Notes: a model not told the origin generated them from the letters alone. A DNA stretch of 64,000 nt from Symbiodinium natans (GCA_905221605.1 CAJNDS010002801.1:784118-848117), one strand, 5' to 3'. Shown: positions 1-12,050, numbered from the stretch's first letter. A program made the numbers and translations.

Positions 1-1
1 C

Positions 2-340
2 AAGGATATCGAGGAAGAGGAGCAGTGTGTTTACACGAAGCTGACGACGCTTACGGTGCAGAACTGCAAGGCCTCGCGCATGGAGGACAAGGCACGCCGT
101 CACGAAGAAGCCGCGATGTGCGCAACAAATTGGGTTGTTAGTAGGGAAGTGGGGAATCAGGGCCCCTATAATCTCTACATTGTCTTTTAAAGGGGTATAC
201 CTGATTGCCGCCGTTTCGGCAGTGACCCTTGAGGAGATGGTTCTGAGCAAGATACCGGACATCCAGACGTTCGATGAGCAGCTGCAGTATGCGACGTGGC
301 TGTTGCACGCGGCTGCTGCACGTGGGTTGTATGCGCCGAT
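2..340 (+). CDS. Partial gene at window edge, two exon-like segments
   Basis: I do not recognise the protein. From base 2 an open frame reads KDIEEEEQCVYTKLTTL and continues to about 126, where GTTGTTAG could act as a donor. A second open segment follows a CAG acceptor near 210 and includes TLEEMVLSKIPDIQTFDEQ and ATWLLHAAAA to about 330. Both have GC-rich, acidic-helical coding character unlike the flanking repeats. A third open stretch in another frame (about 347-504, ending in TAA) reads FVNDVVLGARVFRQQL and LFLLRFLQNVS. It may be a further exon or a frame-shifted continuation. The gene enters from the left, so the start is not visible. Confidence 0.35.
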
Positions 341-839
341 TTGTCAACGATGTTGTGTTGGGTGCTAGAGTGTTCCGGCAGCAGCTTGTCTCTGACTTTG
401 AAGCTGGTTCGAACAAAGTCGAGCCATCGGCTGTTGTTTCGCTTTTCCTCCTGAGGTTCCTACAAAATGTCTCCACTGCACATATCGCTGCCATGACCCA
501 TTAAGCAACTTAAGCACCTCGTCGCTGACCTTGATAAGCGCCCCCAACGCTCTGCGCGAGGTGATCTTTGGCCGACGCGGTCTGCTCAAGAGGCGCATCC
601 TTTGCTGAATCCGGTATCGTGCCCCGAAGTAATGCCCCCGAAGCAAGCCACGAACCTGTCCTTTCTATGCTATGCTTAGATTCTTGCGCCTGTAGTTAAC
701 CCGAAACCCACAACTTCTGCATATAACTTAAAGCCCTGAAAATGAGCCGATGAGCATCCCTGACCTTAAGCCCAGCACCGCGATTCCTTGCTCACATCCC
801 TTAAGGGGTGGTTTGGAAACTGGGCGCTGCGCCAGAATC

Positions 840-1590
840 CCTAAACCCCTAAACGTTAGCCTAAACGGGTTAGGGTCTCGGGTCTGGAGGGTTTAGGGTT
901 TAGGGCTTGGGGGCTTCAGGGTTTAGGGTTGGGGGTCTGCTCGCCGACTTGTTCGCGGGTGTGTGCGTTGGAGCCTACTTTGATTGAGGCTTGTAGGGCT
1001 CTAGGGTTCTTGGGCTTTAGGACTCTAGGGCTTTGGGGTTTAAGGGTTTAGGAACTCGAAGATGGCCACCCACTTGGCGGATCCGCGAAGTTCGGGGGAG
1101 CCCCTATGCCCCAGTAGCTTCTTCAGCGATGCGGGGCATGTGGCAGCCCATCCTCGAGCCCTAGACCCTCTAGGGTTTAGGGTTTAATTAGGGTTTAGGG
1201 TTTAGGGTTTAGGGTTTGAGGCCGCAGGATCTGATGTAGTCTTCGTCGACACGTTCAAAGGTTGAGGGTTGGGGGTTTCGAGTCTAGGGTTTAGGGGTCT
1301 ATCAGGGTTTATGGAGCTTTTTGGTGGTTTGCTAGGGGGTTTCGGGTTTTGGAGTTTTGGGGTCTAAGCCTGTGGGGGTTCATTCGTGTGAAAGTGGCGG
1401 TTATTCGGGCTTTTCTGAAGGTCTTTAGGGTTCGTCACCCTGACAGTGCCCATCCCTTCGTGAAGCCTCATTCAAACCCTAAACCCTAAACCCTCAACCC
1501 TAAACCGAAACTCCAAACCCCAAACCCCAAACCCCAAACCCCAAACCCCAAACCCTAAACCCTAAACCCTACACCAAACCCTTAACCCTC
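840..1590. repeat. Degenerate telomere-like repeat field
   Basis: Interrupted blocks of TTTAGGG and variants (TTTGGGG, TCTAGGG) in the first part switch to CCCTAAA/CCCCAAA blocks near 1476-1580. Short GC-rich islands lie between them. This is the basic texture of most of the window. Confidence 0.8.
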
Positions 1591-1690
1591 CATCGCAGGC
1601 GCTTGGCCGGACTCGGACTCCTTAGCGCTGCCAAGCGCGTGACGCTGCGCGTGGCCAAGTCCGCTGCGCCTTGCGCAATCCCTGACTGGC
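938..1690 (+). other. Exon-like islands, unrecognised
   Basis: Short open islands lie between telomere-like blocks: 938-990 (LLADLFAGVCVGAYFD), about 1060-1160 (MATHLADPRSSGEPLC), 1213-1259 after a GCCGCAG acceptor (SDVVFVDTFK, then donor GTTGAGGG) and about 1601-1690 after CATCGCAG. They look coding in composition and splice context, but each is under 40 codons and I cannot join them or assign a family. Some may be chance open frames. Confidence 0.3.
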
Positions 1691-2329
1691 ATCTTTTAGG
1701 GTCTAGGGGTACGAGTTTGTGGTTTAGGGTTTAGGGTTTAGGGGTTAGGGGTTAGGGTTAGGGGTTTGGGGTTTAGGGTTTAGGATACTACTTGTAGCCC
1801 CAGTATGTGTATACATTAAACTGCACAAAGAACTTGGTTCGAGTTCAAAGACGCCATGCTATCTCAGATCCAGCGCTATCTGAATCCCTAGACCCTGAAT
1901 CCTACGTTGCACCCCCAAACAGCCGAACAGAACACCTTCAACCCCAAAGCCCTCCCCAGCTTTGCCACTGTGCCGCTACAACCCGAAGCCCTAACCCCAG
2001 ACCCTAGCCCCCGAACCCAAAACACTCCGGGGAAAAAAGGACTTTCGGTTCTCGCGCGAGCTAAGCGACTCAGAGTCGTCGTGTCTTGACCTTGGCATGA
2101 AGTTGGCTCATAGGTTTTACGGAATTTCAGCGCATCGTGGGGGCATGTTGTTGCGTTTTGGCTGGGAAGCTGGGCGTTGGTGGAAGGGGCGTGAAGACGT
2201 GTGGACATACAATTTCAACTTTCCACAGCTTGAGGGTTCAGGGTTTAGGCCCGCAGAGATGAAGTTGTGTTCTGTGCTGCTAGACAGCCAGGCGGTTGTT
2301 TGCAAGGACAAGTATATGTACATATTTAT

Positions 2330-2500
2330 GTGATTATATTATACTTTATTATATTATATTGTATTTCATTATATTACATTATATTATATGATATTATATT
2401 ATATTCTATTATATTATTTTATACGATATTATATAATATATCTGTGTGTGTATGTTTATATATCTAATCCCACGTATCTGTGTGTGTGTGTGTATATCTA
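2330..2500. repeat. AT-rich microsatellite (TATAT-type) and GT run
   Basis: About 120 bases of ATATTATATT-like repeats with single-base variants are followed by TGTGTGTG runs near 2440-2490. No gene is visible. Confidence 0.85.
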
Positions 2501-3904
2501 ATCCCACGCTTCAAGCCCAGGCTGGTGTCAGATTCTGCGGGTTCCGATGAGTGTTGATTGGCCAGTGCCTTGGTGCACTACCCCCGACTGCACCCTGAAC
2601 CCTAAACCCTGAACCTAAACCCTAAACCCTAAACCCTAAACCCTAAACCCTAAACTTAAACCCCTATATATCCACCGGAAGCATCCCAGGGGCCCCCATG
2701 GCCCATGGCGTAAGTAGCACTCCAAAGCCTCTAAGCTCAAACCACGAGCGAGCGCAGGCGAAGCTCCGAAAAGCAGGTGTTCGGTGGGTTTGAGGGCAAG
2801 GGCCTTGAGACGCACTTAGCGGCTCCCTGGTCTACCCACATCCTTGCCCAGGCACACGTCCTTGTCCAGGCATCGCTTCCTGCAAGTATGGATTGGTTGG
2901 ACATCGACCTGGCATACAAAGGCGCACGGTCTCCGAGCAGCAAGGTGTCTTTACGCGGTGCTATTCAACCCATTCGCCTTTCAGTTGCTGTGAGGATGAG
3001 GGCCCAAACCTCTCGCGAGCTCAGTACCTCAGTACTGCAGGCCTACTTCTCTGCAGGTGGCCCAGGCCTAAAATGACAACTTCGACTGAGAAGCACCGTG
3101 GTCGCCTTCAGCCTCAGAACGCTGCAGCAGCAGCATGCTGCAGCGTATCTTGGAGCTGGTTCCGCATAAGCATTGCCATTGGGAGCGGATGGCTCTGCCA
3201 CCTTCTGCAGCTGTGGCCATGAGCAAAGTGTGGCATCTAAAGGACGTTTCCGAAGCATCGGCAGATCTTCTCATGACTTGCATCATACCGTGCTGGAGCT
3301 GAATACGAACCCGTGCCTTCCATGATGGAGCCCTGCGTGGCGAAAAAATCCATTTTCTCTACTTCAATTTCGGCAGATGGGTAATACTGCACCCGTGAAT
3401 CCTTTTGTCATCTGGTGGCAGTGGCGTCAGCTGCATGAATGCCACGACAACAGCAGGCGCGAGATTTTTGGTCTTTCGGTCTAGCGCAAGTCTCTCATCA
3501 TAGCACATCTTCAATGGACACTCAACGACCTACCCTAAAGTCTCACACCAAGTTCAATCTCTAAAGATCACTGACCGTGCAGCTGATGGCAGGATGCTAC
3601 GGTGAGATGCCACAGAGCTGCTTCGGCGCAGCAAGTCGATTCCGAAGTGTTCCTGGGCGGCGACCTTTGGCCGAAGCACGGTCCAAGAACACAAGTAGCG
3701 AGAGCATGCGAGAGTGCGCGAGAGTGTGCGAGAGTGGTGACCGCTTCTCCAGCCAAGGCACCATGTGGAGCGGTCCTGACTCGTAGTAGCTTTCTAAGTA
3801 GCAAGTCGCCAGGTTCTTTGACCTTGGAGAGTTACGTGGAAAAGAGGCCGTCAACCTTTCGGGCCCCCATGAACCTCAAACGCAGAGTACCTAAAGGGGA
3901 CCCC

Positions 3905-4260
3905 AGTGTGCCCTAAACCCTAAACTCTAAACCCTAAACCCTGGCCCTAAACCCTAAACCCTAAATCCTGCATGCGTCTCCTGCAAATTGGCGCTGAGCC
4001 AGCTTTGGACCCGCACATTCTTTGACCCGCCACTGCCGCAACTCTGGCGTCCTAAGCCTGTTGGGGGGTTTGGGGGGTTTAAGTGGCACGACACTTTCCT
4101 CATCTCAGCAGTGCTGTCTGGCGAACACTTATCAGTTGCCACCTACCTAAACCCTAAACCCGAACCCCCAAACCCTAAACCCTCAACCCTAAACCCTAAA
4201 CCCTAAACCCTAAACCCTGAACCCCAACCCTAAACCCTAAAACCTCAAACCCCAGACATG
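3905..4260. repeat. C-strand telomere-like arrays flanking a short unique island
   Basis: CCCTAAA-type arrays at about 3913-3966 and 4147-4250 flank a unique 180-base stretch. Confidence 0.8.
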
Positions 4261-4301
4261 CCAAGCCATAGGGCTTTTAAGGTTTTCAACAGGCTCCGGC
4301 G

Positions 4302-4385
4302 GCCTGGGCGGCTATTGGAGCATGCGCGTGGCAGCGCGCGAAGGCGCCTGCGGTCAGCCTGGCAGGCCCTCCATGCGTTGGAGTT
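4302..4385 (+). other. Exon-like island with a methyltransferase-like glycine motif
   Basis: The island follows a TTTTCAACAG acceptor and ends where a TTTAGGG array begins. One frame reads SGGLGGYWSMRVAAREGACG. This loosely recalls the glycine-rich SAM-binding loop of class I (for example FkbM-type) methyltransferases. The two other frames are also largely open, so this assignment is weak. Confidence 0.22.
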
Positions 4386-4988
4386 TAGGGTTGAGGGTTT
4401 GGGGTTTGGGGTTTAGGGTTTAGGCAGTTTAGGGTTTAGGGTCTGGCAGGCCCCTGGGATTTATTGTAAATGTCTTCTCTGGTTGTGGGTTTAAGAAGGT
4501 CGTGGTACGTTGCTGAGGGCTTCATAAGAACAAACCTAAACTCATTGCATTGACTTGCCAAGGTTGGGGCATCATGCGGTACTGTCAGCAGAGCCCCACA
4601 ACACTTGTCGGGTGCTGTTCAGATGCTACTTTTCGGAGGAAGTATAAGCCCCTGAAGCCACCTGATGCGGCAATACGTGGGTTATAAGTATACAGGAGTT
4701 GGAACAGGGATATAAAGTATGGCTATGAACCCCCAAGTAGAGGCCCGATATTCAGGCGGTGCCGAGTTGCAATGCGTGCCTTGTGAGCAGCTGAGCAACA
4801 CAAAGCCTCGATTTTCAATGTCTCTTTTCGCTGTTGGGACTCGTAAGACTGCTTCAGCGAATTAGTCAAAGCACGTGTGTGTGGAGGCTCGAATTTCAGT
4901 CCACTGCGGCTGAAATTGCAAGTGCCATCTTACCAGGGTTCTCTGGTATGAGAGTATAGGGCAGCGCTTGAATCATCGGACTCTTGCA

Positions 4989-5558
4989 ATGCTACCTCCC
5001 CGCTCAGCCACGAGCCCAGGGGACTCAAGCTCTGCGAGGGCACAGGGCGCAACGTTGAGGGCTGAAGCGGAGGTCGCTCCGCGCTCCTCGACCGAAACTT
5101 TTGAGAAGCCCCTCAAGGGCAAGATGGACATCCTAGTGGCTGGGGGTCCGGACTATCAGCGGTTCATATTCATGGCACATGCACAAAGGTATGGCGTTGA
5201 GGATGCAGTAGAAGTTACCGACCGCCGTGATTTTGAGATCGCGCTCTTGAACTCCCAGAAGTACAGCCAGGATCAGCCGTTTGTGGTCTTTCTTGGTGAC
5301 GAGTCATGGCTTCAGGTTCTCAAGAAGCATGACTTCAGCGAGAGGCCCCTCTACCTGGTGAATGTCAACGTCACCTCGTCCAACCCGGATGCCTACCATC
5401 GCCATGTCTTCTCGTCGGTGGAGCCTAAGGAGGTGGAGAGCCTTCTGCTGGAAGTTCTGCATACTTGGTGGCCAGCCGCCTGCGGCGACAGAGACCGGAA
5501 GAGTCTTTCTGGCGTGGCTGGGGCCACGGCAGGATATCACCAAGGGGCTGCGCCGTAG
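4989..5558 (+). CDS. Intronless hypothetical protein with receiver-like fold
   Basis: An uninterrupted 189-codon frame starts at the first in-frame ATG and ends in TAG. The frame stays open 21 bases upstream, so an upstream exon is possible. The N-terminal 45 residues are low-complexity and polar. The rest alternates hydrophobic strands and helices: DILVAGG, then a helix around HAQRYGVEDAVEVTD, strand FVVFLGDESW, strand PLYLVNVNV and a C-terminal helix VESLLLEVLHTWW. That order resembles a CheY-like receiver domain, but I cannot place a phospho-acceptor aspartate with certainty, so this is a structural guess. No telomere-like repeat interrupts it, unlike its surroundings. It may be a retroposed gene. 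Confidence 0.55.
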   Translation: MLPPRSATSPGDSSSARAQGATLRAEAEVAPRSSTETFEKPLKGKMDILVAGGPDYQRFIFMAHAQRYGVEDAVEVTDRRDFEIALLNSQKYSQDQPFVVFLGDESWLQVLKKHDFSERPLYLVNVNVTSSNPDAYHRHVFSSVEPKEVESLLLEVLHTWWPAACGDRDRKSLSGVAGATAGYHQGAAP

Positions 5559-5579
5559 GGCCACGTAAAGTTTGTGAGA

Positions 5580-7300
5580 CATGAGGGGGTTTGCTCGGTT
5601 AAGTGCCGGGCCAGCTCGATTTTCGGTGACTGCGAGGACAAGTCCGAACCAGGGAGCTATGCCAGCTATGCAGGCGTGCGTGAGTGCATGGTCAGAAAGA
5701 GCAGTAGGACTTGCTCCATCGTGACTCCTGAGTGGTTCGGTTGAGGGTTGGCCCTTTGGATTTGCCTGGAGCTCGCGTAGACGCTGTCACAGCAGCTCAG
5801 CGATCCTGCAAACATCCAACCCTGTGTGTAGTTTTTGTGTGTCGAGCTCCAGGTGTGGCTTTCACCTTCTCTTTATAGTCTTGATGCATCTTCTTCCAGG
5901 CATGTTTTTCAGATTCTCTTTATCGTCTTGATACGTCTACTTTGCAGTTGACACGTTGTCACCTCAGGAGACGTTTGCTCCGGGACAGTGATCTTTATAA
6001 CTGCCCTGAGAGTCTCCAAGGGAAGCCATGCATGCCCGCGGAAGTCTTCGGCGCCTGAGCCCCCCCCCAGCATGTGTTCCACTACCCGGAACTTCATCAC
6101 AGCATAAGGCTCAATATGTTTCTATGGCCATGTACAGTTCTTTGGGGGCCGATTCTTGCGTAGCAACAGAATCCCCTCCGCCGCTTGCGACGTTGCGCTT
6201 GCAAAGTGGCACAAAATCACGAGATCACGCGGTCACTCCTTTTGACTCCCGATCCTCACGCAAACACCCTCTCAGCCTACGCCCTCACCCTCATCGCTTA
6301 ACTCCTCACCATCTCACCCGCGAAGACCTCGCCCTAAACCCCAAACCCTAAACGACTATAATCCCTAAGCCCTAAGCCCTGAACCCACGGTTCTTCACTG
6401 CAGGTCTTGTGCGCGAACGTCGGCATGAGTCGACGCCAGAAGGCTGGAATCTTTTCTCTTGGTTCGAAGGGAACATAGAGGAATGGGTTTACGGTTCGGA
6501 GCCATTTTTCCGATTCCTTCCCGAAGCCCGATAATACACCCTGAAGCCTGACCTAAACCCTAAACTCGAAGCTCGAAGCCCTACGCCTCAAGCAGTGCAG
6601 TGCCCCTTGCGGCTACCCGGGTTCCAAAAAGGGTTTTCTGTCGGCCCCGAAGCTGTATCAAACCGAATCCCCAAACTCCATAAGGTGGAACCATGCGCCC
6701 TTAGTTTGGTCCATTACTGTCCCGGTTTGGGGTTTAGGGTTTAGGGTTTAGGGTGTTGAAAGGGATCTAAAGGGATCCGAAGTATGGGCCCTTATGATGT
6801 ATGGTGCATATAAGGGGGGGTATATAACAGGGGACCCAAATTAAGCGCCCAGGCTTCGGATCCCCTATACCCCAAAACCTGCTCAACCAACCCTACTCCC
6901 AAAAACCTGATCAACCCCAAACCCTATGGCCCCCAAACCCATAAGCCCTATGACCTAAAAAACGCGAAGAGCTTGAATTGGGATGCCAGTAAAGGAACTG
7001 TGCATGTTGGGAGGTTCCATAAACCCTAAACCCTAGGGGACTCTTGCTCTCGGAGTTTAAGAGACCAGGATCCAAGTTTCCTGATTGAGGGTTTAGGGTT
7101 TAGGGTTTAAGGGTTTAGGGTTGCGGATGCTCTAGACCGCTGCAGCAAGCCCTGATGTCCCAAATGCCCCCAAGCCTGATACATCAGCCTCTAAATGCCC
7201 GTGCACGATCACGATGTTGGGGTTTTCCAACCCGGGGGAGCCGGCAATCCTAAGCCCAAAACCCTAAACCTTAAATCCTAAACCCTAAACCCTAAACCCT
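5580..7300. other. No convincing gene
   Basis: Mixed unique sequence with scattered CCCTAAA-type fragments (about 6330-6360, 7020-7035, 7265-7312) and TTTAGGG fragments (about 6725-6755, 7087-7125). A CT-rich stretch lies at 6170-6330. I see no frame with coding character. Confidence 0.5.
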
Positions 7301-7309
7301 AAACCCTCG

Positions 7310-7420
7310 ACGGCAACCCATGTAGGCAGGGGCCACACGCCTGCACCAAGTGATGCTTCTCCGCGGCTTCCTCTCCCTCTTGGCTGCTCAGCGCCTGCAC
7401 CTCAGGTGCAAGCAGGGCCC
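7310..7420 (+). other. Exon-like island, unrecognised
   Basis: It lies between a C-strand array (about 7265-7312) and a G-strand array (7459-7526). After a CATGTAG acceptor one frame reads QVMLLRGFLSLLAAQRLHL up to a GTGCAAGC donor. The family is not recognised. Confidence 0.35.
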
Positions 7421-7458
7421 CTGTGCCTGGGATTTAGTGCATATTTTGGGCCTTGAAG

Positions 7459-7526
7459 CGAGTTTAGGGTTTAGGTTTAGGGTTTAGGGTTTAGGGTTTA
7501 GGGTTTAGGGTTTAGGGTTTAGGGTT
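7459..7526. repeat. (TTTAGGG)n array
   Basis: About nine near-perfect TTTAGGG units, in the G-rich orientation on the + strand. Confidence 0.9.
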
Positions 7527-7694
7527 CCTACATAAGCTCGAGGGCCCAGGGATCTAGCTGCGTGTGCCCTTGGGGGAAGTGGGACCATGGCGTGCCTGCA
7601 GCTCCCTGCAGATGTGTACTGGGTTTAGGATTTAGGGTTTAGGGTTTGGGGTTTGGGGTTTGGGGTTTAGGATTTAGGGTTTGGGGTTTCTTTG

Positions 7695-7771
7695 TCATAG
7701 TGGGGGTAACATTTTGCATTCTTAAGGTCAGGAACAGAATTTTTGGATGCAAAATGCTATCCCAACCATGA
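7695..7771. mobile_element. MITE-like element, family B copy 1
   Basis: The left end TCATAGTGGGGGTAACATTT matches the reverse complement of the right end (…GCTATCCCAACCATGA), an imperfect terminal inverted repeat of about 25 bases with shared inner GCATTTTGCAT-like sequence. Related copies lie at 7916-8003 and 13263-13369. It is too short to encode anything. Confidence 0.65.
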
Positions 7772-7915
7772 TCTAGGTTTGGGGGTGTAGGGCCTGGGGT
7801 TTTGAGGCCAAGCCTGCGATCCCAACACGGCTGTTCCTAGGCGGCGCGCGAGTGTGGGCGGCAGAGAGGGCCGCTCGTGCCGAAGGAGCGCGTTGCCGAA
7901 GATTTCGATGCTCTG

Positions 7916-8003
7916 TCGTAGTGGGGGAACATTTTGCATGTTTAAAGGGTACTTAAGCTCAATAAGGGTTAGAAAACTAAACAAAATGCTATCCCAACCA
8001 TGA
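7916..8003. mobile_element. MITE-like element, family B copy 2
   Basis: It has the same ends as the copy 150 bases upstream (TCGTAGTGGGGGAACATTTT … GCTATCCCAACCATGA), with an interior of different length. Confidence 0.65.
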
Positions 8004-9197
8004 TCCAGGATGGGTCTCCACACTGCTACTGTGTGAGAGCCCTAAACCCTAAATTCTTATCGGGTCTTGAACAGGAAAACTGTGTGATAACAGGGGCTCA
8101 GGCCCGGACCGGATGTTCGGGAACTGACAGCCCTGCAAACCCTAGTCCATTGAGGGCCCTTACGAATTGCACAGACACGTCGGGCGGGGGCAGGTACCTG
8201 TGTAGTATATACTTGGGCCCTAAACCCTGTAAATTTCAGGGCGCCTCTGGACGAAATGAACAAGGGCTCGCCATTTCTCTGCCTTTGGGGTTCATGTTTT
8301 GGGAGAATCGTCTTGATGCAGTGCCGGTCGGAGCTTTGGGTAGGTTGATAAGTAGGTCTACAGTAGTTTAGGGTTTAGGTTTAGGGTTTGCCAGGGTACA
8401 GGTTGGGGTTACGAACATCATCCTGATTCGAGGATGCCGTGCACTTGCATGCGGCAGGTCTCCACACAGACAGCATTGAAAGAGCAAGTTTCCAAGCAGA
8501 ATGAGCATAGGACCCCCACGCATCGGCGCAACGAAGCAAGGCTTCGAAGAGCATGACAGTGCAACTCAGGCTTGTGGGGTTGAAGCTGCGCAAACTGAGA
8601 CAACTTTTTCAAAACTGCTGCTCCACAAGTAAGAGATTTTTCAGGGGCCCGTTGATGCAGCCATTCGGAAGCTGAAAAACAGTCGACATAAACTCCAGTG
8701 AAGCGGTGTTCTTTGTTTCAGACCAGAGCAAGCCAATCAGAAGCTGCAGCTCTCGAGGATTCAGATCTCGCTCTCTGGAGAAGTTTTCTGCGTGCTTCCT
8801 GCACGCCTGGCGCACGCCCTAAGATCTTTGAAGTTCCGCCAGCATGCCAGGATGGGTTACTGCTCCCCCCAATGACACCGTTACATCTCCCAGTCCCCTA
8901 ATGTCGCTCCACTTGGCTTTGCAAGCCGTGTGCTTGAAAGGGGCCCCCCATTGCACTGCACCCGAAAGTTGAATGGCTACCCTCTTGAAGAGCATTGCTT
9001 AGGTACGAAGCAGCTCGACGAAGCCGACTTTCGGATTGCCTCTTGAGGCGAGCAAGCGACGACAAGGGACCAGGGCTCAGTGGTGATACGCGCGACGCCT
9101 TCAACTCCACCCTTCCCAAAGATGGAGAGCTTTAAACTTTAATCCCCCCAACAAAATCTTGGCAACCCGAAACACATGCAAACCAACACCGAAAACC

Positions 9198-9294
9198 GAT
9201 AAACCCCAAACCCCAAACCCCAAACCCCAAACCCCAAACCCCAAACCCCAAACCCCAAACCCTAAACCCTAAACCCTAAACCCTAAACCCTATA
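9198..9294. repeat. C-strand array (CCCCAAA then CCCTAAA)
   Basis: About eight CCCCAAA units grade into five CCCTAAA units immediately before an exon-like island. Confidence 0.9.
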
Positions 9295-9295
9295 G

Positions 9296-9402
9296 GTCAG
9301 AAGAGAGCCCGGGGCAGGTGGCGCCGGAGTACCGCGGTGAGTCGTGCGCACCGGTTCGACGCGTGGCCTGCCAGGCGAGCATCGGGAAGCTCGGTGAAGC
9401 TG
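9296..9402 (+). other. Exon-like island, unrecognised
   Basis: It is framed by a C-strand array before and a long G-strand array after. A frame open throughout reads SEESPGQVAPEYRGE and VRRVACQASIGKLGEAA. An internal GGTGAGT could alternatively be a donor. The family is unknown. Confidence 0.4.
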
Positions 9403-9594
9403 CTTAGGGTTTAGGGTTTAGGGTTTAGGGTTTAGGGTTTAGGTTTAGGGTTTAGGGTTTAGGGTTTAGGGTTTAGGGTTTAGGGTTTAGGGTTTAGGGT
9501 TCAGGGTTCAGGGTTCAGGGTTCAGGGTTCAGGGTTCAGGGTTCAGGGTTCAGGGTTCAGGGTTCAGGGTTCAGGGGTAGGGTTTAGGGTTTAG
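9403..9594. repeat. (TTTAGGG)n with an internal homogeneous TTCAGGG block
   Basis: About 12 TTTAGGG units are followed by about 12 consecutive TTCAGGG units, then TTTAGGG again. The block structure shows local amplification of a variant monomer. Confidence 0.92.
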
Positions 9595-10549
9595 GGTTCA
9601 GCTGTTCGAAGTTTGGGATCGATAGCTAGGTCTTCGGAACTTCGGATCGTTTCGGGTTTATGGGAAATTCTCAAGTAGAGGGGTTGGCAGTTCAGGGTTT
9701 ACGCTACTTAACGTGTATGTTATGTAGGTTGCTGCTGCACTGCTTGACTTTTCTACTTTGGGCTTCATAGGTCTGTTGGTCAAGAAGGGTCTTTTTGAAA
9801 GTCTGGCGCCTCTTCAGACAGCCTGAAACTTTTTCCCGAGCATTGCACAATGCAATCACGCAGTGGCAACTTGGGAATATTATTTCCTAGGGGGATCTGA
9901 GAGCATTACAGGAGTGTCTTTGGCAGAGAACCCAGTACCCATAGTTACGGAAGACTCCACATGTTCTACAGCTCCGAATATCAGGCACCCATGGAGCCCA
10001 AAACCACGAACGAAGGAACCGTTCTTAATGCGCCAAATAGGATCCCTGGTGTATTCAAGCTAGTTTTTCCTTAGCTGGGGGATATTGGGCCCTCTGGGTA
10101 CCTTCTGGGCCCCGGCAACCTGCACAGTCGAGGGGTTCTTTTTTGTGTGGGTCCCTGCCAATGCCTTTCGATGGTGCTTTGCGGTCTTTGTAGGAGACCG
10201 TGCGAATCAACGGTGCTGGGTGCCTAAGATGCACGACGCACGACCAACACCGTCACTGTCACACCACCACCAACCACACTACACTTGCACGAGTAACCAG
10301 TGACTCATTTTTGGATTTACTAGAACTCCATAAAATGGGACCTTGTGTGACTCTACTTCTATCTAATCAGGGGGTCCACGACACAGCAGAGCAAAAGCCA
10401 GGGTGCTGGATGCCTGGCGGCGCTGGGCCTCGGCAGCCATCCAGAAGTGCGGGACATGGAGTGCTCCTGAGTTTGTAGGATTTTAAGGGTTTAGGGTTTA
10501 AAATTTAGGGTTTAGGGAAGAGCGAAGTGTAGAGCTTTAAGAGCTTTGC

Positions 10550-10835
10550 AGAGCGAGCTACAGAGCATTGCGGGCTGCCTCGTCAGCCAAGCCGGCCTGA
10601 CCCACGGCACGTGCACGTCGGCGGTGGTCCAAGCGGTGCACCTCGGACCAAGCGGTGCACCTCGGAGTTCCCAGTCTGTGTCGAGGACAGCAGCCGACCT
10701 GCAAACCCGAGACCTTGACCCCACAGTGTGGGTGAGCTTGGAGGATTTCTAGGGTGTCAGCAGGCGCTGCAAAACCTTCGGTGCCAAGTGCTTGTGCGCA
10801 TGTTGCCAAGTGAAGCTTGGGTAGGGTGGCGGGAA
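10550..10835. repeat. Dispersed duplicated segment, copy 1
   Basis: It shares GGTCCAAGCGGTGCACCTC, GCACGTGCACGTCGGCGG and GTGCAAAACCTTCGGTGC-type stretches, in the same order, with 55255-55580. CAAGCGGTGCACCTCGGA is duplicated in tandem within this copy. It may be an old duplicated exon (the shared frame gives KRCTSE), but no gene model is supported. Confidence 0.6.
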
Positions 10836-10859
10836 CTGCCAAGAAGTCAAGAAGGCCGC

Positions 10860-11880
10860 CTGCTCGAGGAGTTGCTCAAGCGATTCACTTAGCTCATGTT
10901 TTTTGCTCCCCGTCTGCGGCACCGCAGCCAAACGAATCTGGCAGCTCTCCGGGCGGGGGGGGGGAGGTTTGTGATGGATCCCTAAACCCCAAACCCCAAA
11001 CCCTAAACCCTAAACCCCAAACCATTACGAAAGCCTTAGAGGCTCCAGCCTATGGAGCTTCAGGCGCCAGCGCGCGCATTCCGCCGCCGGCTTCGCAAAG
11101 GCCCGGCTGTTGGAGCGCTTCTTCAGCCCAACCCTCGGCTCCTCGGGGAGGCCTTTCGCGGTTGTCTACTATTTGCTTAAGAACCCCCCAAAAATAAACA
11201 ACAATAATAATCATCATCATCATCATAATGATAGTCCGTATTTTACCCTTATAAGGAATAATATTTTTGTGGCGGGTTTCTTAAGCAATTGGTAGTTGTG
11301 CAAAGGTGGTTTGGGGACCCGTTGTTGTTGGGGGCTTAGGGTTTGGGATTTGTTGAGCGTGATTCACTATCAGGGGTTGGGGTAGAGGGTGTTAGTGACA
11401 CGCAGAATCCAACCAAATGCTTCCTGAGACCCCTCACCCTTGCTATTTCTTTCCACTTCCCAACTCATTTTGGAAATTTGCTTTGCCACACCTTTCCTTA
11501 TGTGGGTACCCATATTTCAAAGCGCTTTAAGTCTTGGGTTCTTTGAGACCTTGGCAAAATTCGTGGGTCAGAGGAGGCTCAGGGTCTGTCGATGGCTTCC
11601 ACTCCCCACTCTGGTGGTTCAAGGGATCCAAGAGGTGGGGTAAACCGTAGGAGTATGAGGGTTTAGGGTTTAGGGTTTAGGGTTCAGGGTTTAGGGTTTA
11701 GGGTCTCCCAACCCCCCACCCCCTCCCTCGACCCCCCTGATCTCCCAAGTGTCTGAAAGCTCGTGCACGCGATTGTGATCTCTGTTTGCAATCACATGTC
11801 TCTACCCTGATGGCTCACCAAGAAAGGTTGTAAACGGTGCCTTGTGCCAGTTTTGGGGCTGCAGTGTGTCTGGAATAACC
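10860..11880. other. No convincing gene
   Basis: It holds a C-strand block at about 10981-11022, an (ATC/ATT)n microsatellite near 11200-11230, a G-strand block at 11659-11705 and unique filler. No open frame has exon-like flanks. Confidence 0.5.
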
Positions 11881-11929
11881 CTAAACCCTAACCCTAACCC
11901 TAAACCCTAAACCCTAAACCCTAATAAGC

Positions 11930-12050
11930 TGCCCACATCCCGAGGCCATTGGGCCATTGCGAAGCACTGTGGTCGTCTGCGCCGCTGGGCATTCCAGGCC
12001 CAGTGCGTGGCCAATGCTACGAAGTCGCGGAGCTCCTGGCCCCCCCCCCG
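11930..12050 (+). other. Exon-like island, unrecognised
   Basis: GC-rich and bounded by CCCTAAA units ending in TAATAAG and by GGGTTTAGGG. All three + frames are largely open, so frame and product cannot be chosen. Confidence 0.3.

Noticed and set aside
9403-9594. True chromosome end or telomere
   Set aside because: Arrays of both orientations recur throughout the window and are short and internal. They are interstitial telomere-like repeats, not a terminus.
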